64,000 bases of DNA, taken from positions 1 through 64,000 of the forward strand of contig NZ_JAHUWN010000030.1 in the NCBI RefSeq assembly GCF_019219025.1. Direction: 5' to 3'. This DNA comes from Bacillus sp. sid0103. Lineage in GTDB: Bacteria; Bacillota; Bacilli; Bacillales_B; DSM-18226. Made by a program: the position numbers and the translations under genes. Under the pieces are notes generated by a model that was given only the letters and a program-made list of their open reading frames with translations, was not told where the DNA came from and did not search any database. Positions 50,884 to 60,458 of this stretch are shown here, piece by piece. Position 1 is the first letter of the stretch; each line of letters begins with the position of its first letter.

Positions 50884-51870
50884 TTATACAAAAATTTTCA
50901 ATATCATCATGATTAAACCAGCTATTATTGCCGATATCGGGAGTGTAATGACCCATGTTGTAACAATTCTTATGGCCACTCCCCAATTTACCCCCCGAAA
51001 CCGTTTTGAAGAACCAACACCTAATATGGAAGATGAGGATACATGGGTTGTCGATACTGGTAATCCTAGCATGGTGGCACCTTGTAATACGATAAATGAG
51101 GATAGATCTGCTGCAAATCCATTGATCGGTTTTACCTTAAATATTTTTTTAGCAACTGTTTTAATAATCCGCATTCCACCAATCATGGTTCCTAAACCAA
51201 TGGTACCGGCACAAAGTACTTGTACCCAAAATGGAACATCTAACGTGGATTGAAAACCGCCGGCAACCAAGGCAAAAACAATGATTCCCATTGTTTTTTG
51301 ACCATCATTTCCACCATGTGAAAAGGCGGCTAAACCAGAGGCTACGATTTGGAACCCTCGAAAACCTCGAGTCGCACGGTAAGGATTTACGTTTTTAAAG
51401 ATAATCGCTAGTAGTTTCATGAGGATAAATCCTACTGCAAACGCTAAAAAAGGAGAAATGATGAGAGCTTTAATAATATCGGTGAATCCTTCCCAGTTTA
51501 TAGAATGTAGACCAGATCCAAAAATAACTGCACCAGCCACTGAACCGATTAAGGTGTGGGATGAAGAAGAGGGAATCCCATAATACCAAGTAAATAGGTT
51601 CCAAAAAATTGCGGCAATAAGAGCTGCGATGACGATTAGCAATCCATTTTCAATTTGAAAAGGATCGGCAATTTTTCCGCCAATCGATTTCGCAACCGCT
51701 TGTGAAGTTAATGCCCCGACAAAGTTTAATCCTCCTGCATAGATAACCGCAAATCGTGGTGATAAAGCTTTTGTTGACACGGACATGGCAATTGCGTTGG
51801 CGGTATCATGAAAACCATTTATGAATTCGAAGATCAATGCAAGAATAAGGATGATAACGATAATCGTCAT
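50884..51870 (-). CDS. PiT-family inorganic phosphate transporter
   Basis: The 328-residue protein has ten or so helices and the two PiT signatures: FEFINGFHDTANAIAMSVSTKAL near the N-terminus and GATMLGLPVSTTHVSSSSILGVG near the C-terminus, plus the repeated SSSHTLIGSVAGAVI. It takes up phosphate, usually as metal phosphate with protons. It is the second gene after a DUF47 protein, 52 bp apart, a common pairing. ATG 51870 is chosen; a TTG at 51882 precedes it in frame. Confidence 0.95.
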   Translation of the reverse strand: MTIIVIILILALIFEFINGFHDTANAIAMSVSTKALSPRFAVIYAGGLNFVGALTSQAVAKSIGGKIADPFQIENGLLIVIAALIAAIFWNLFTWYYGIPSSSSHTLIGSVAGAVIFGSGLHSINWEGFTDIIKALIISPFLAFAVGFILMKLLAIIFKNVNPYRATRGFRGFQIVASGLAAFSHGGNDGQKTMGIIVFALVAGGFQSTLDVPFWVQVLCAGTIGLGTMIGGMRIIKTVAKKIFKVKPINGFAADLSSFIVLQGATMLGLPVSTTHVSSSSILGVGSSKRFRGVNWGVAIRIVTTWVITLPISAIIAGLIMMILKIFV

Positions 51871-51921
51871 GGGTACTTCCAAAAATGTATTGACTTGAAA
51901 TAATCATAAACATAAATATGA

Positions 51922-52539
51922 TTACGCATTCTTCATAATAATCGTTTCTAATGTATTGGCCACAACCTGACAGAAGTCCGCAATGTTTTCAAGCTCTTCA
52001 TAGATTTCTTTATATTGAATAATACGAATTGGGTCTTTTTCATTTGCAAACAGATTAGTAATCGATTCACGTAAAATTCCATCACATTTTGATTCCAAAT
52101 CTTTAATTTTGATGGCATGCTCCCGCATGTTAAGTAATTTCTTTGTGGCTAGCATTTCAACCGCTATTTCAATTTCGGCTGCACAACTGCGGATGGCTTC
52201 AACAAACTTAAGCATAAAATCATCAGCATTGATAATGGAGTACATTTCAAAGAGTGCAGCAGTATGCTCTAAGCCATCTAAAACATCATCCATACTCATT
52301 GTCAGTGTTAAAATATCCTCACGTTCTATATAGGTGATGAAAGCATTATGTAAATCTTTAGTTACTTCGTGAACCAAATCATCGCCTTTGTTTTCATATT
52401 CCTTCATTTTTTCAGAAAAAATTTTCAAATCGCTAACATTTTTTAGTTTATAGTCAGCAAAATAATTTGCACTTTCTTTTAAATTCGTAGCAATATTCCC
52501 TAAATAAACGGCAAACTTGTCTTTTTTTCTTGTAGCCAT
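51922..52539 (-). CDS. DUF47/PhoU-like PiT accessory protein
   Basis: The 205-residue protein is all-helical: KFAVYLGNIATNLKESANYFADY, the acidic KMKEYENKGDDLVHEVTKDLHNAFITYIEREDI with the conserved E-x-x-x-D-x-x-x-H/(E) metal-binding repeats, and the last YEELENIADFCQVVANTLETI. DUF47 proteins resemble PhoU and bind metal; they modulate PiT transport. GTGGAGGG precedes the ATG. First gene of the operon with PiT. Confidence 0.93.
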   Translation of the reverse strand: MATRKKDKFAVYLGNIATNLKESANYFADYKLKNVSDLKIFSEKMKEYENKGDDLVHEVTKDLHNAFITYIEREDILTLTMSMDDVLDGLEHTAALFEMYSIINADDFMLKFVEAIRSCAAEIEIAVEMLATKKLLNMREHAIKIKDLESKCDGILRESITNLFANEKDPIRIIQYKEIYEELENIADFCQVVANTLETIIMKNA

Positions 52540-52776
52540 GGTTTTCCCTCCACTTTTTCAAAAGAAATTAAATTTCCGCGTAGTATTCTTACAAACTTAC
52601 TATTTCCATTTCGGATTATTCGATTCATGAATGGTTTAAAATAGGGCATTTACGAAATAGGAGTGAATAAGAAGGGAAACCTTTATATACACTCGTTCGC
52701 CATTAAATCGGGTAACGGATGACAAAAAAATATCCTAGGGATTATTCCGCAGGATAGGAAGTATTTATTGTTTTTA

Positions 52777-54027
52777 TTAATCAACTGTGACCGCTGGAAA
52801 GGTTAGGATGAATGTAGTTCCTTTCCCAGGTTCGCTTTCAATTTTCACTTTTCCTTTCATCGAATGAACTAACTGATACGAGATGGTCAAGCCTACACCT
52901 GTCCCTTTGTCCTTTGTCGAGTAAAATGGTGTACCGACCTTGCTGACCTGTTCCTTTGTCATTCCAATCCCTGTATCAATCACTTCAATGATAATTTCAT
53001 CATGATTATGTAAATAGGCATTTACGGTCAAAAGGCCATTGTCTTCAATTGCTTCAATACCATTTTTGATGATATTTACCAAAATCTGTTTCAATTCATC
53101 CCGATTTCCATTCATATATAACGAATCTTGGATGGAGGATTCAATTCGGATATTCTTAATAGTAGAGTATGAAGTGATGAGTCCGATAACATTCTTTACT
53201 TCATTCGAGAGGTTAATTGCGCTGACCCCCTCTGTATTAGGTTTAGCTAAAGATAAGTAATCATTAATAATGGATTGGGCATGGTTTAATTCTCTAAGTG
53301 AAATGTCAATATAGTCCTTATGATTATTATCTAAATGAGTGTCACTACGCATTAGCTGCAAAAAGCCATTAACGGTCGTCATAGGGTTTCGTACCTCATG
53401 CGCAACGGAAGCTGCTAGTTGACTAATAACATTCAATTTTTCAGCCCTTTGCAGTTCCTTTTGGATCTTAACATGCTGATCCACATAATCGATGATAAAT
53501 ACCACCATCAGCAAACTAATCCAGGAAATAATATAAAATGAAATCGTGAAAGCTATTTGTTCTGTCTGATCGTACTTAAACAGATAAATTAGTTTGATTA
53601 CAACGGATGCAAGATAGATAATGCTGACTACTACCGTCTTATTTTTCATCAAGAAGGATTGACACTTCAGCTTGAAAAATAACAAAAGAGAAGTAATAAG
53701 TATAATATTCACTAAATTGAGGTAAATCCCATCGCCGCCAAGATAAAACCTGTATAGAAACAGAACGGTTACCAAGATGAAACTAGGAATGACACCTGCA
53801 TAAACAAACGAAATGATAACAGGTATGACTCTAAAGTCATAGTAATATCCCTTTTCTAATTCAATAGGAAACGACATCGTCAGCAATAACATAATTAGCA
53901 GCAACATAGACAATTTGGCATACGGTTTTCTTCGCGTGTAATCGCTCTCATTAAAGAACAATTGGTAAACCAGGATGGGGAAAAGGACGATTAAAACCTG
54001 ATCAAAGACGTGTGGTAACTCAATCAT
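52777..54027 (-). CDS. Membrane sensor histidine kinase, KinB-like
   Basis: The 416-residue protein has six hydrophobic helices in residues 10-180 with the 5TMR-LYT type region FRVIPVIISFVYAGVIPSFILVTVLFLYRFYLGGDG, then HisKA with QLAASVAHEVRNPMTTVNGFLQLM (histidine near residue 211) and an ATPase domain with N-box QILVNIIKNGIEAI, G1 DTGIGM and G2 GTGVGLTIS. The layout equals sporulation kinase KinB, which feeds the phosphorelay to Spo0A. No response regulator gene is adjacent, as expected for phosphorelay kinases. The assignment to KinB itself is a guess from architecture. Confidence 0.88.
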   Translation of the reverse strand: MIELPHVFDQVLIVLFPILVYQLFFNESDYTRRKPYAKLSMLLLIMLLLTMSFPIELEKGYYYDFRVIPVIISFVYAGVIPSFILVTVLFLYRFYLGGDGIYLNLVNIILITSLLLFFKLKCQSFLMKNKTVVVSIIYLASVVIKLIYLFKYDQTEQIAFTISFYIISWISLLMVVFIIDYVDQHVKIQKELQRAEKLNVISQLAASVAHEVRNPMTTVNGFLQLMRSDTHLDNNHKDYIDISLRELNHAQSIINDYLSLAKPNTEGVSAINLSNEVKNVIGLITSYSTIKNIRIESSIQDSLYMNGNRDELKQILVNIIKNGIEAIEDNGLLTVNAYLHNHDEIIIEVIDTGIGMTKEQVSKVGTPFYSTKDKGTGVGLTISYQLVHSMKGKVKIESEPGKGTTFILTFPAVTVD

Positions 54028-54340
54028 AATGCATCACATGACAATGATAAATAAGGTTTTGAATTTTCAGATATGAAAAAGGACAGTTGTTCGAGAGTAC
54101 CATTAAGGGTCTCTTTCTTCATTGTGGTTATTGAACCATAAAATACCATATCTATTTTATCTCTCCCTATTAAAAATAAAAGCAATTTCTATTATATGAA
54201 ACTCTTTAAAAAATGAAAATACTTTTCTTTTATTTCACTACCTAAGTTGAAATGATTAAATGAAGAATTTGTTTCATGCAGGAGATTAACGTTTTTCATA
54301 GAATTTTACTTATGAAAATGTTGGAAATGGATGGGATTTT
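54028..54340. other. 313-bp divergent intergenic region
   Basis: Promoters of the kinase (minus) and the methyltransferase (plus) should lie here. No clear operator or hairpin was seen. Confidence 0.5.
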
Positions 54341-55150
54341 GTGAATAAGATAATAAACTATTATAGCGAGTTTGATGAGTGGGGTAGACTGGATCGAGAA
54401 CCAATTGAATTCCAAGTTAATTGGCATTATATAAAAAAATATCTGCCTAAAACAGGATATGTGCTTGATAATGGTGCAGGACCTGGAAAATATGCAATGG
54501 AACTTGCAAAAGAAGGCTATAAGGTTACCTTGACAGATTTTACACCAAGATTAGTAAAGATTGCTGAAAATATAGCTATAGAACTTCATTTAGAAGGAAA
54601 ATTTGAAGGTTTTTATACAGCTGATGCAAGAAATCTTAATATGTTTAAGGATGAGCAGTTTGATTCATCTTTAATGCTTGGGCCGATGTATCATTTACAG
54701 GAGGAACATGAGCGAATTCAAGCGGTTAAAGAATTAAATCGAGTGACAAAAAGGAATGGCCTCGTTTTTGTTGCTTTTATGCCGAGAATAAGACATATTC
54801 TTACTTCACTCTTATATCCAGAGAATTGGAGACCCCACGATAACATGGATACCATTATAGAATTTTCTCACACAGGCTGCTTTAATCACGCAGATGAGGG
54901 ACGTTTCACAGGTGCGTATTATTTTACTATTGAAGACATCAATCCTTTTATGGAAGCACACGGATTTGAAACATTGGAATTAATAGGTTCAAATGTAGGG
55001 GCGTATTTGACCCATGATAGTTGGAAGTATTGGAGAGACAAAGGGGAACATGAAGTAGAAAAAATTATTGCATTAATCAAAGAAAGGGCGGCAGACCCAT
55101 ATATTCTTGGAATTTCCTCGCACTTGTTATATATCGGGAGGAAAAAATAA
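54341..55150 (+). CDS. Class I SAM-dependent methyltransferase
   Basis: The 269-residue protein has motif I GYVLDNGAGPGKYAMELAKEGYKVTLTDFTPRLV (residues about 37-70), motif IV QFDSSLMLGPMYHLQEEHER and RVTKRNGLVFVAFMPR. N replaces the usual L/V before G-A-G-P-G. The family includes small-molecule methyltransferases of Bacillus; the acceptor is unknown. The start is GTG 54341 after GGATGGG. It stands before the 52-bp repeat array. Confidence 0.88.
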   Translation: MNKIINYYSEFDEWGRLDREPIEFQVNWHYIKKYLPKTGYVLDNGAGPGKYAMELAKEGYKVTLTDFTPRLVKIAENIAIELHLEGKFEGFYTADARNLNMFKDEQFDSSLMLGPMYHLQEEHERIQAVKELNRVTKRNGLVFVAFMPRIRHILTSLLYPENWRPHDNMDTIIEFSHTGCFNHADEGRFTGAYYFTIEDINPFMEAHGFETLELIGSNVGAYLTHDSWKYWRDKGEHEVEKIIALIKERAADPYILGISSHLLYIGRKK

Positions 55151-55274
55151 ACTTTGGCAAAAGTAGGGATCTTTTGAATAAAACTATTTGGAGCGGATTC
55201 ACTGATGCGCACTCCCGGCGTATTGTTGATAAAAATCCCTGAATTAGAAAGGCTTCCCATCGCATGCCAGTCGG

Positions 55275-55773
55275 GGGTTAAAAAAGAGAGTCAACGGTAA
55301 CGAATAGAGTCTCATCGTGCCCACCCGGGTTAAAAAAGAGAGTCAACGGTAACGAATAGAGTCTCATCGTGCCCATCCGGGTTAAAAAAGAGAGTCAATG
55401 GTAACGAATAGAGTCTAATCGTGCCCATCCGGGTTAAAAAAGAGAGTCAACGGTAACGAATAGAGTCTAATCGTGCCCATCCGGGTTAAAAAAGAGAGTC
55501 AACGGTAACGAATAGAGTCTAATCGTGCCCACCCGGGTTAAAAAAGAGAGTCAATGGTAACGAATAGAGTCTAATCGTGCCCACCCGGTAAAAAAAGAGA
55601 GTCAACGGTAACGAATAGAGTCTAATCGTGCCCATCCGGATTAAAAAAGAGAGTCAACGGTAACGAATAAAGTCTAATCGTGCCCATCCGGGTTAAAAAA
55701 AGAGTAAACGGTAACGAATAGAGTCTAATCGTGCCCATCCGGGTTAAAAAAGAGAGTCAATGGTAACGAATAA
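55275..55773. repeat. Tandem array of a 52-bp repeat, about 9.6 copies
   Basis: Units start at 55278, 55330, 55382, 55434, 55486, 55538, 55590, 55641, 55693 and 55744 (last partial). The unit runs GGTTAAAAAAGAGAGTCAAC, GGTAACGAATAGAGTCTAAT, CGTGCCCATCCG. Variants are few: C/T in CAACGG or CAATGG, CTCATC or CTAATC, CACC or CATC. Two units are one base short. No open frame crosses the array and there are no unique spacers. Confidence 0.97.
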
Positions 55774-55984
55774 TGAATGGCTACAATATTCTTCACTCCA
55801 ACCAGATGATACCACTATCATGTATTCAAATTGATGATCCATCCAATAAATGGTTTTTATTTAAATCATCGATTGCAGAGAAAAATTGATCAGCATCCAC
55901 TAATTGATTCGTCGGTCGAGTTTTAGTTCGGACATAGATACAACAAAATATGTTTTTGTGGATTACGTTATAGAATAGTAATTT

Positions 55985-56010
55985 AAGAGCTGAACTCCAG
56001 CTCTTTTTTC
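55985..56010 (+). terminator. Rho-independent terminator
   Basis: AAGAGCTG-AACTC-CAGCTCTT followed by TTTT. It is downstream of the array; between 55774 and 55985 only a short gene-end-like frame (EWLQYSSLQPDDTTIMYSN, stop) is seen. Confidence 0.8.
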
Positions 56011-56181
56011 ATTTTTTTAGATTTAATTATTTCATCAAGGCAGATACTATCTTTAATTGTTTTCCGAGAATTATCTAGTCAAATGTGGATTATAGGTATA
56101 TAATCATTTTAGTATTTGTACCTATAAATTTTATAGATGGTTATAAATTTAATAAATTGGCATAAAAATGGAGGGTTTAAA

Positions 56182-57591
56182 ATGAAGTTTCCACATGATT
56201 TTTTATTTGGAGCGGCATCTGCTTCCTATCAAATAGAAGGGGCTTGGAATGAAGATGGGAAAGGGCTAACGAATTGGGATGTTTTTTCAAAGATTCCGGG
56301 AAAAACGTATGAAGGGACGAACGGTGATGTAGCGATTGACCATTATCATCGTTACAAAGAAGATATTAAACTTATGGCAGAGATGGGGCTTGAATCGTAC
56401 CGGTTTTCGATTTCATGGGCTCGGATTTTGCCGACGGGAGACGGGGAAGTCAATGAAAAAGGCCTAGAATTTTATAATCATATTATTAATGAATGTTTAA
56501 AGTATGGTATTGTTCCATTTGTTACTTTGTATCATTGGGATTTGCCTCTTACGCTTGAGGAAGACGGAGGCTGGACGAATAAGCGAACAGCTGACGCCTT
56601 CGTCAAGTATGCAGAAATTTGTTTTCGGGCATTCGGGGACAGAGTGAAACATTGGATCACCTTCAATGAAACCGTGATGTTTTGCGGATTAGGCTATTTA
56701 AAAGGAGCACATCCGCCAGGCATCCAAAACGATGAGAATAAATACTTTCAAGCAACACATTACGTTTTTTATGCTCATGCGAAAGCCGTTGAAGTCTACA
56801 AGGAATTGAAACAGTACGGCGAAATAGGGATTACTCATGTGTTCTTACCCGCATACAGTGTAGATGATCAGCCTGAGAATGTATCATCTGCTCGGCATGC
56901 GAATGAGTATGAAACTTTTTGGTATTATGACCCCATTTTAAAAGGAGAATATCCATCCTATGTGGTTGAGCAGTTAAAGGAGAAAGGGTGGACCCCTAAT
57001 TGGACAGAAGAAGAGCTTGATACGTTGAGAAGAAATGCGTCCAAAAACGATTTTATCGGACTTAATTATTACCAGCCCATTCGAGTAGAGAAAAATCATG
57101 AAACTGGTTCTACTAAGGAACATTCACGGGAAACCTCTACGTTAGCTCCAGGCAACCCATCGTTTGATGGCTTTTATCGGACGGTCAAAATGGAAGATAA
57201 AACCTATACAAAATGGGGCTGGGAAATCTCGCCGCAAGGATTCTTAGACGGGCTGCATATGTTAAAGGAGCGTTATGGTGATATAAAAATGTATGTAACA
57301 GAAAACGGCCTCGGTGATGAAGATCCGATTATTGAAGGTGAAATCGTCGATGTTCCACGCATTAAATATATTGAGGAACATTTAAAAGTAGTAAAGCGCG
57401 CCATTCAAGAAGGGATCCATTTAAAAGGATATTATGCATGGTCTGTGATTGATTTATTAAGCTGGCTGAATGGGTATAAAAAGCAATACGGCTTTATTTA
57501 TGTGGATCATCAGGATCACTTAAACCGAAAGAAAAAGCTGTCGTTTCATTGGTACAAGCATATTATTGAGACGAGGGGAGAAGAGTTGTAA
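56182..57591 (+). CDS. GH1 6-phospho-beta-glycosidase
   Basis: The 469-residue protein is a complete family-1 glycoside hydrolase: N-terminal FPHDFLFGAASASYQIEGAW, acid/base glutamate in HWITFNETVMF (about 164) and nucleophile in MYVTENGLGDE (about 373). Near the end, LLSWLNGYKKQYGFIYVD has serine, lysine and tyrosine at the positions that bind the sugar phosphate in LacG (S428, K435, Y437); plain beta-glucosidases have glutamate in place of that serine. Thus the substrate is likely a phosphorylated disaccharide from a PTS, although no PTS gene lies nearby. GGAGGG places the start at ATG 56182, not 56137. Confidence 0.88.
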   Translation: MKFPHDFLFGAASASYQIEGAWNEDGKGLTNWDVFSKIPGKTYEGTNGDVAIDHYHRYKEDIKLMAEMGLESYRFSISWARILPTGDGEVNEKGLEFYNHIINECLKYGIVPFVTLYHWDLPLTLEEDGGWTNKRTADAFVKYAEICFRAFGDRVKHWITFNETVMFCGLGYLKGAHPPGIQNDENKYFQATHYVFYAHAKAVEVYKELKQYGEIGITHVFLPAYSVDDQPENVSSARHANEYETFWYYDPILKGEYPSYVVEQLKEKGWTPNWTEEELDTLRRNASKNDFIGLNYYQPIRVEKNHETGSTKEHSRETSTLAPGNPSFDGFYRTVKMEDKTYTKWGWEISPQGFLDGLHMLKERYGDIKMYVTENGLGDEDPIIEGEIVDVPRIKYIEEHLKVVKRAIQEGIHLKGYYAWSVIDLLSWLNGYKKQYGFIYVDHQDHLNRKKKLSFHWYKHIIETRGEEL

Positions 57592-57698
57592 GGTATTTGT
57601 GGAAGGGTTTTGTAGAAGGGGAGTGTCCAAAAAGGCCTTGCATTCGGACAATATAGGGTTCCGTTTTTGGGTGCTTTTCTTCCATTTTTAAAATTGTA

Positions 57699-57750
57699 TA
57701 AGCCGAAAATATACAAGTTTTTATTCACCACTTGTACATTTTCGGCTTAT
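57699..57750. terminator. Bidirectional terminator
   Basis: ATAAGCCGAAAATATACAAG pairs with CTTGTACATTTTCGGCTTAT (one mismatch), followed by TTTTCATT. Serves the GH1 gene and probably the membrane gene from the other side. Confidence 0.85.
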
Positions 57751-57807
57751 TTTCATTCAATAAATATACTGTCATAACCAGCATTTTTAATTGCTACATA
57801 ATAAATA

Positions 57808-58578
57808 TTAAGCTGTTTGCTTTTGGTTTCTTCTTGCTCGATGTTCCTTTTTATTTGATTTTGATTTTGATTTTGCTCTTGATTTAGTCACTCTAAATAA
57901 TAGTACCAATCCACCACTCAACATTAAAGCCCATACAAGTGCAAATTTATTACCACTTAAATATATTCCTAAAATAGGTATCAACAGAAGGACGATGCTT
58001 TTCAAGTAATAATTTACTTTAGGATAAATGACCATCAAAACTGATATCATAACAAGCAACGAAGTTTTGATATTATTCCCCATAAGGGAGTGATTAGTGT
58101 AATTTACGTAAAAGTAATACCCAAACGATCCTAAAATTGCTAATAACGAAAGATAAAATCTCATAAACGAACTTTTATAAAACAGAATCCAAACGGCAAC
58201 AAAATTAATACCTGCACATATTCCTAGTACAAATAATGTATGATAAAACGTAAAATTACCAATAGGATCTTTCATAAAATTCCAAATGAAATTGAAGTTG
58301 TAACAAACAGCTGCTACTACAAATATTTTAAAGACTAATTTTAACGAGAACATTTTTCCTTTCTTTTTCTTAGTTGACGTTCTGGATCTGGAAGGCGAAA
58401 ATACTTCCGCTTCGCTCTCTTCATCTACTTTTTTCTTTTTCCTTCCCATAATCCATTGTTTATATCCTCTTTCTTCCGGTTCCCTTTCTGCTTTTTGTCT
58501 AGTAGCGTTTTCTCTTTCTTTATATTCTTCATCATCAACTTTTTCTACTTGTTGGTCTGAATTTGAATAAAAATCCAA
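57808..58578 (-). CDS. Membrane protein with charged ends (256 residues)
   Basis: The first 75 residues are highly charged, with WIMGRKKKKVDEESEAEVF and a serine/arginine stretch; residues 76-235 form about six hydrophobic segments; the tail SRAKSKSKSNKKEHRARRNQ is strongly basic. No family is recognised. The charged, low-complexity ends suggest contact with nucleic acid, anionic lipid or cell wall polymers. Ribosome site AATAGGCATTGG is poor; TGAGGTGAATAGG is placed upstream of the ATG. Confidence 0.72.
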   Translation of the reverse strand: MDFYSNSDQQVEKVDDEEYKERENATRQKAEREPEERGYKQWIMGRKKKKVDEESEAEVFSPSRSRTSTKKKKGKMFSLKLVFKIFVVAAVCYNFNFIWNFMKDPIGNFTFYHTLFVLGICAGINFVAVWILFYKSSFMRFYLSLLAILGSFGYYFYVNYTNHSLMGNNIKTSLLVMISVLMVIYPKVNYYLKSIVLLLIPILGIYLSGNKFALVWALMLSGGLVLLFRVTKSRAKSKSKSNKKEHRARRNQKQTA

Positions 58579-58767
58579 TGCCTATTCACCTCAAAAATAT
58601 TTTTTAATTATTATAACTTATTTAGACTCAGGTAGTAATTTTTAAGCTCCTTTTTTAATAGAACCTTACCTTAAGTGTACCACTATTAATTTAGTTTATC
58701 AGGTACGGATTGTGACTCCTTAAATTTACTAAATGCCGTCGCCTTTTTCTTATTCAAAAGCAGAATG

Positions 58768-58862
58768 TTGTACTTAAACTATAGGGTGCTTTACTTTAAA
58801 ATCCAGCTTGCCATTGATGCAGCTTTTCTTATTGAGCTACGGGATAGTTTTGTCCCGATAAC
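58768..58862 (+). repeat. Dispersed hairpin repeat, copy 7
   Basis: TTGTACTTAAACTATAGGGTG, CTTTACTTTAAAATC, a stem around AGCTTGCCATTGATGCAGCT and TTTTCTTATTGAGCTACGGG. Same flanks as copies 1 and 3. Confidence 0.7.
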
Positions 58863-58907
58863 AAAAACTAACAGAATGAAAACGATAATATATAAAGGAG
58901 ATTACAT

Positions 58908-60134
58908 ATGCTGAAAAAGATACTGAAAATCCTTCAAGTACTCCTAATTGTATTTATCGGCGCATGTTATGTTTTGCTTGTTTGGGGTAAAATTGACAGA
59001 ACAGCAGCCGAAAAAAGGATGGTATTTGACCAGCAGCCCATCCAATACCCGATTCGTCAAAGTAATATTACTATGTATACGGACGGGAAACAGTTAAACA
59101 ATCAAATATTCTCAGATATAAAGAAAGCAAAATATTACGTGCATATCAACTTTTTCTCTATTGCCGATGATAAAGTAAGTCATCAGTTTCTAGATTTATT
59201 GAGGCAAAAAAGCCAGGAGGGTGTAGAAGTATATTATGCAGTGGACAGACTTGGTGGAATTTTACTAAAGCCTAAGGAAAGAGAATTATTGGTTAAAGCA
59301 GGAGTGCATTTTACGTATTACAATAACCCTGCTTTTCCTTATCTTTTTGCTTCTTTGGATCGTCGGAATCATCGCCGTATTTCAATTATTGATGGAAGGG
59401 TTGGGTACATTGGCGGATTTAACATCGGCAAGAAGTATTTAGGAGAAAAAGTAAAACTCGGTCACTGGAGAGATTATCACCTTCAAATACGAGGAGAAGG
59501 AGTTCAAGATCTAGAACATCAATTTGTGTTAGACTGGAAGAAAAACACAGAGCAACAGATTCCTATACACAGCGCGACAAAGGAAAGGGGAGCAACCTCG
59601 CATCGATTTACTGCATATTATAGCGGAGAAAAACTTGGGCAAGATTATGCAATGCTGTTTAAACAAGCAAAAGAATCCATCATTATAGTAACACCTTATT
59701 TTATACCAAAAGACAGAACTATTTGGAACGCATTAGTGGAAGCAAGAAAAAGAGGAGTTCGTGTCAAAATTCTCTTCTCACCTCATTCGGATGCACTGTT
59801 AGTTAAAGAAGCAGCGTATCCATATATTCGAAAAGCATTAGAACAGGGAATAGAAGTATACGGTTATAAAAAGGGAGTGATACACGGTAAAGTATTCTTG
59901 ATTGATAAAAACGTATTGATGGTAGGAACCGTAAATTTTGATTCGCGCTCGTTTCATTTAAATGAAGAAATGAACTGTTATATCCATGATCCTGTCTATA
60001 TTTCTAAAATAAAGCCAGTCATCAATGAAGACTTCCAAAATTCAAAGCGAGTAACATCCTCTGACGTCAATCAATTATCTATTAAAGAAAAAATGAAAGA
60101 AAAGTTGGCAAAAATGATTGAGTATTATTTGTAA
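58908..60134 (+). CDS. Phospholipase D family protein, cardiolipin synthase-like
   Basis: The 408-residue protein has one N-terminal membrane helix (ILQVLLIVFIGACYVLLVWG) and two PLD domains. The first active-site motif is NHRRISIIDGRVGYIGGFN (H-x-R-x4-D, arginine replacing the common lysine), the second IHGKVFLIDKNVLMVGTVNFDSRS (H-x-K-x4-D). The layout and the length fit bacterial cardiolipin synthases and YwjE-like paralogues of B. subtilis, which join two phosphatidylglycerols. It starts at ATG 58908 with AAAGGAG upstream. It stands alone, so it may be a minor or stress-specific synthase. Confidence 0.9.
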   Translation: MLKKILKILQVLLIVFIGACYVLLVWGKIDRTAAEKRMVFDQQPIQYPIRQSNITMYTDGKQLNNQIFSDIKKAKYYVHINFFSIADDKVSHQFLDLLRQKSQEGVEVYYAVDRLGGILLKPKERELLVKAGVHFTYYNNPAFPYLFASLDRRNHRRISIIDGRVGYIGGFNIGKKYLGEKVKLGHWRDYHLQIRGEGVQDLEHQFVLDWKKNTEQQIPIHSATKERGATSHRFTAYYSGEKLGQDYAMLFKQAKESIIIVTPYFIPKDRTIWNALVEARKRGVRVKILFSPHSDALLVKEAAYPYIRKALEQGIEVYGYKKGVIHGKVFLIDKNVLMVGTVNFDSRSFHLNEEMNCYIHDPVYISKIKPVINEDFQNSKRVTSSDVNQLSIKEKMKEKLAKMIEYYL

Positions 60135-60458
60135 AAACTAAGTATTTTTTATAGCTTGTACAACTAACGGTGAAGGTAAGTTCGATAAGAAAAGGATATT
60201 TATGGTAATTTACAAACCCAAAAGATTGGAAACCTCAAGATTTTCTCACATAGGGATATCGAAAAACGAACGTTTTAGGGTTTCTATGTAGCGTTTTGAT
60301 CTTCCGTTCCTCAGATAAATAGCTTATATCCAAGAGCTTAACCGAAAACAAATTACCAAAACAATACTTCAACGATGTTATTCGTTATTAAGATATAAAA
60401 TTCGCGTTTTGTCCGCCGGTATAACCATACAGTATAAAACCTTAAGGGAGAGATTTAT
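60135..60458. other. 324-bp intergenic region
   Basis: A 29-codon frame at 60201 has no ribosome site. No hairpin or repeat was recognised. Confidence 0.5.

Noticed and set aside
55275..55773. CRISPR array
   Set aside because: The units are directly joined with no unique spacers and no cas genes occur.
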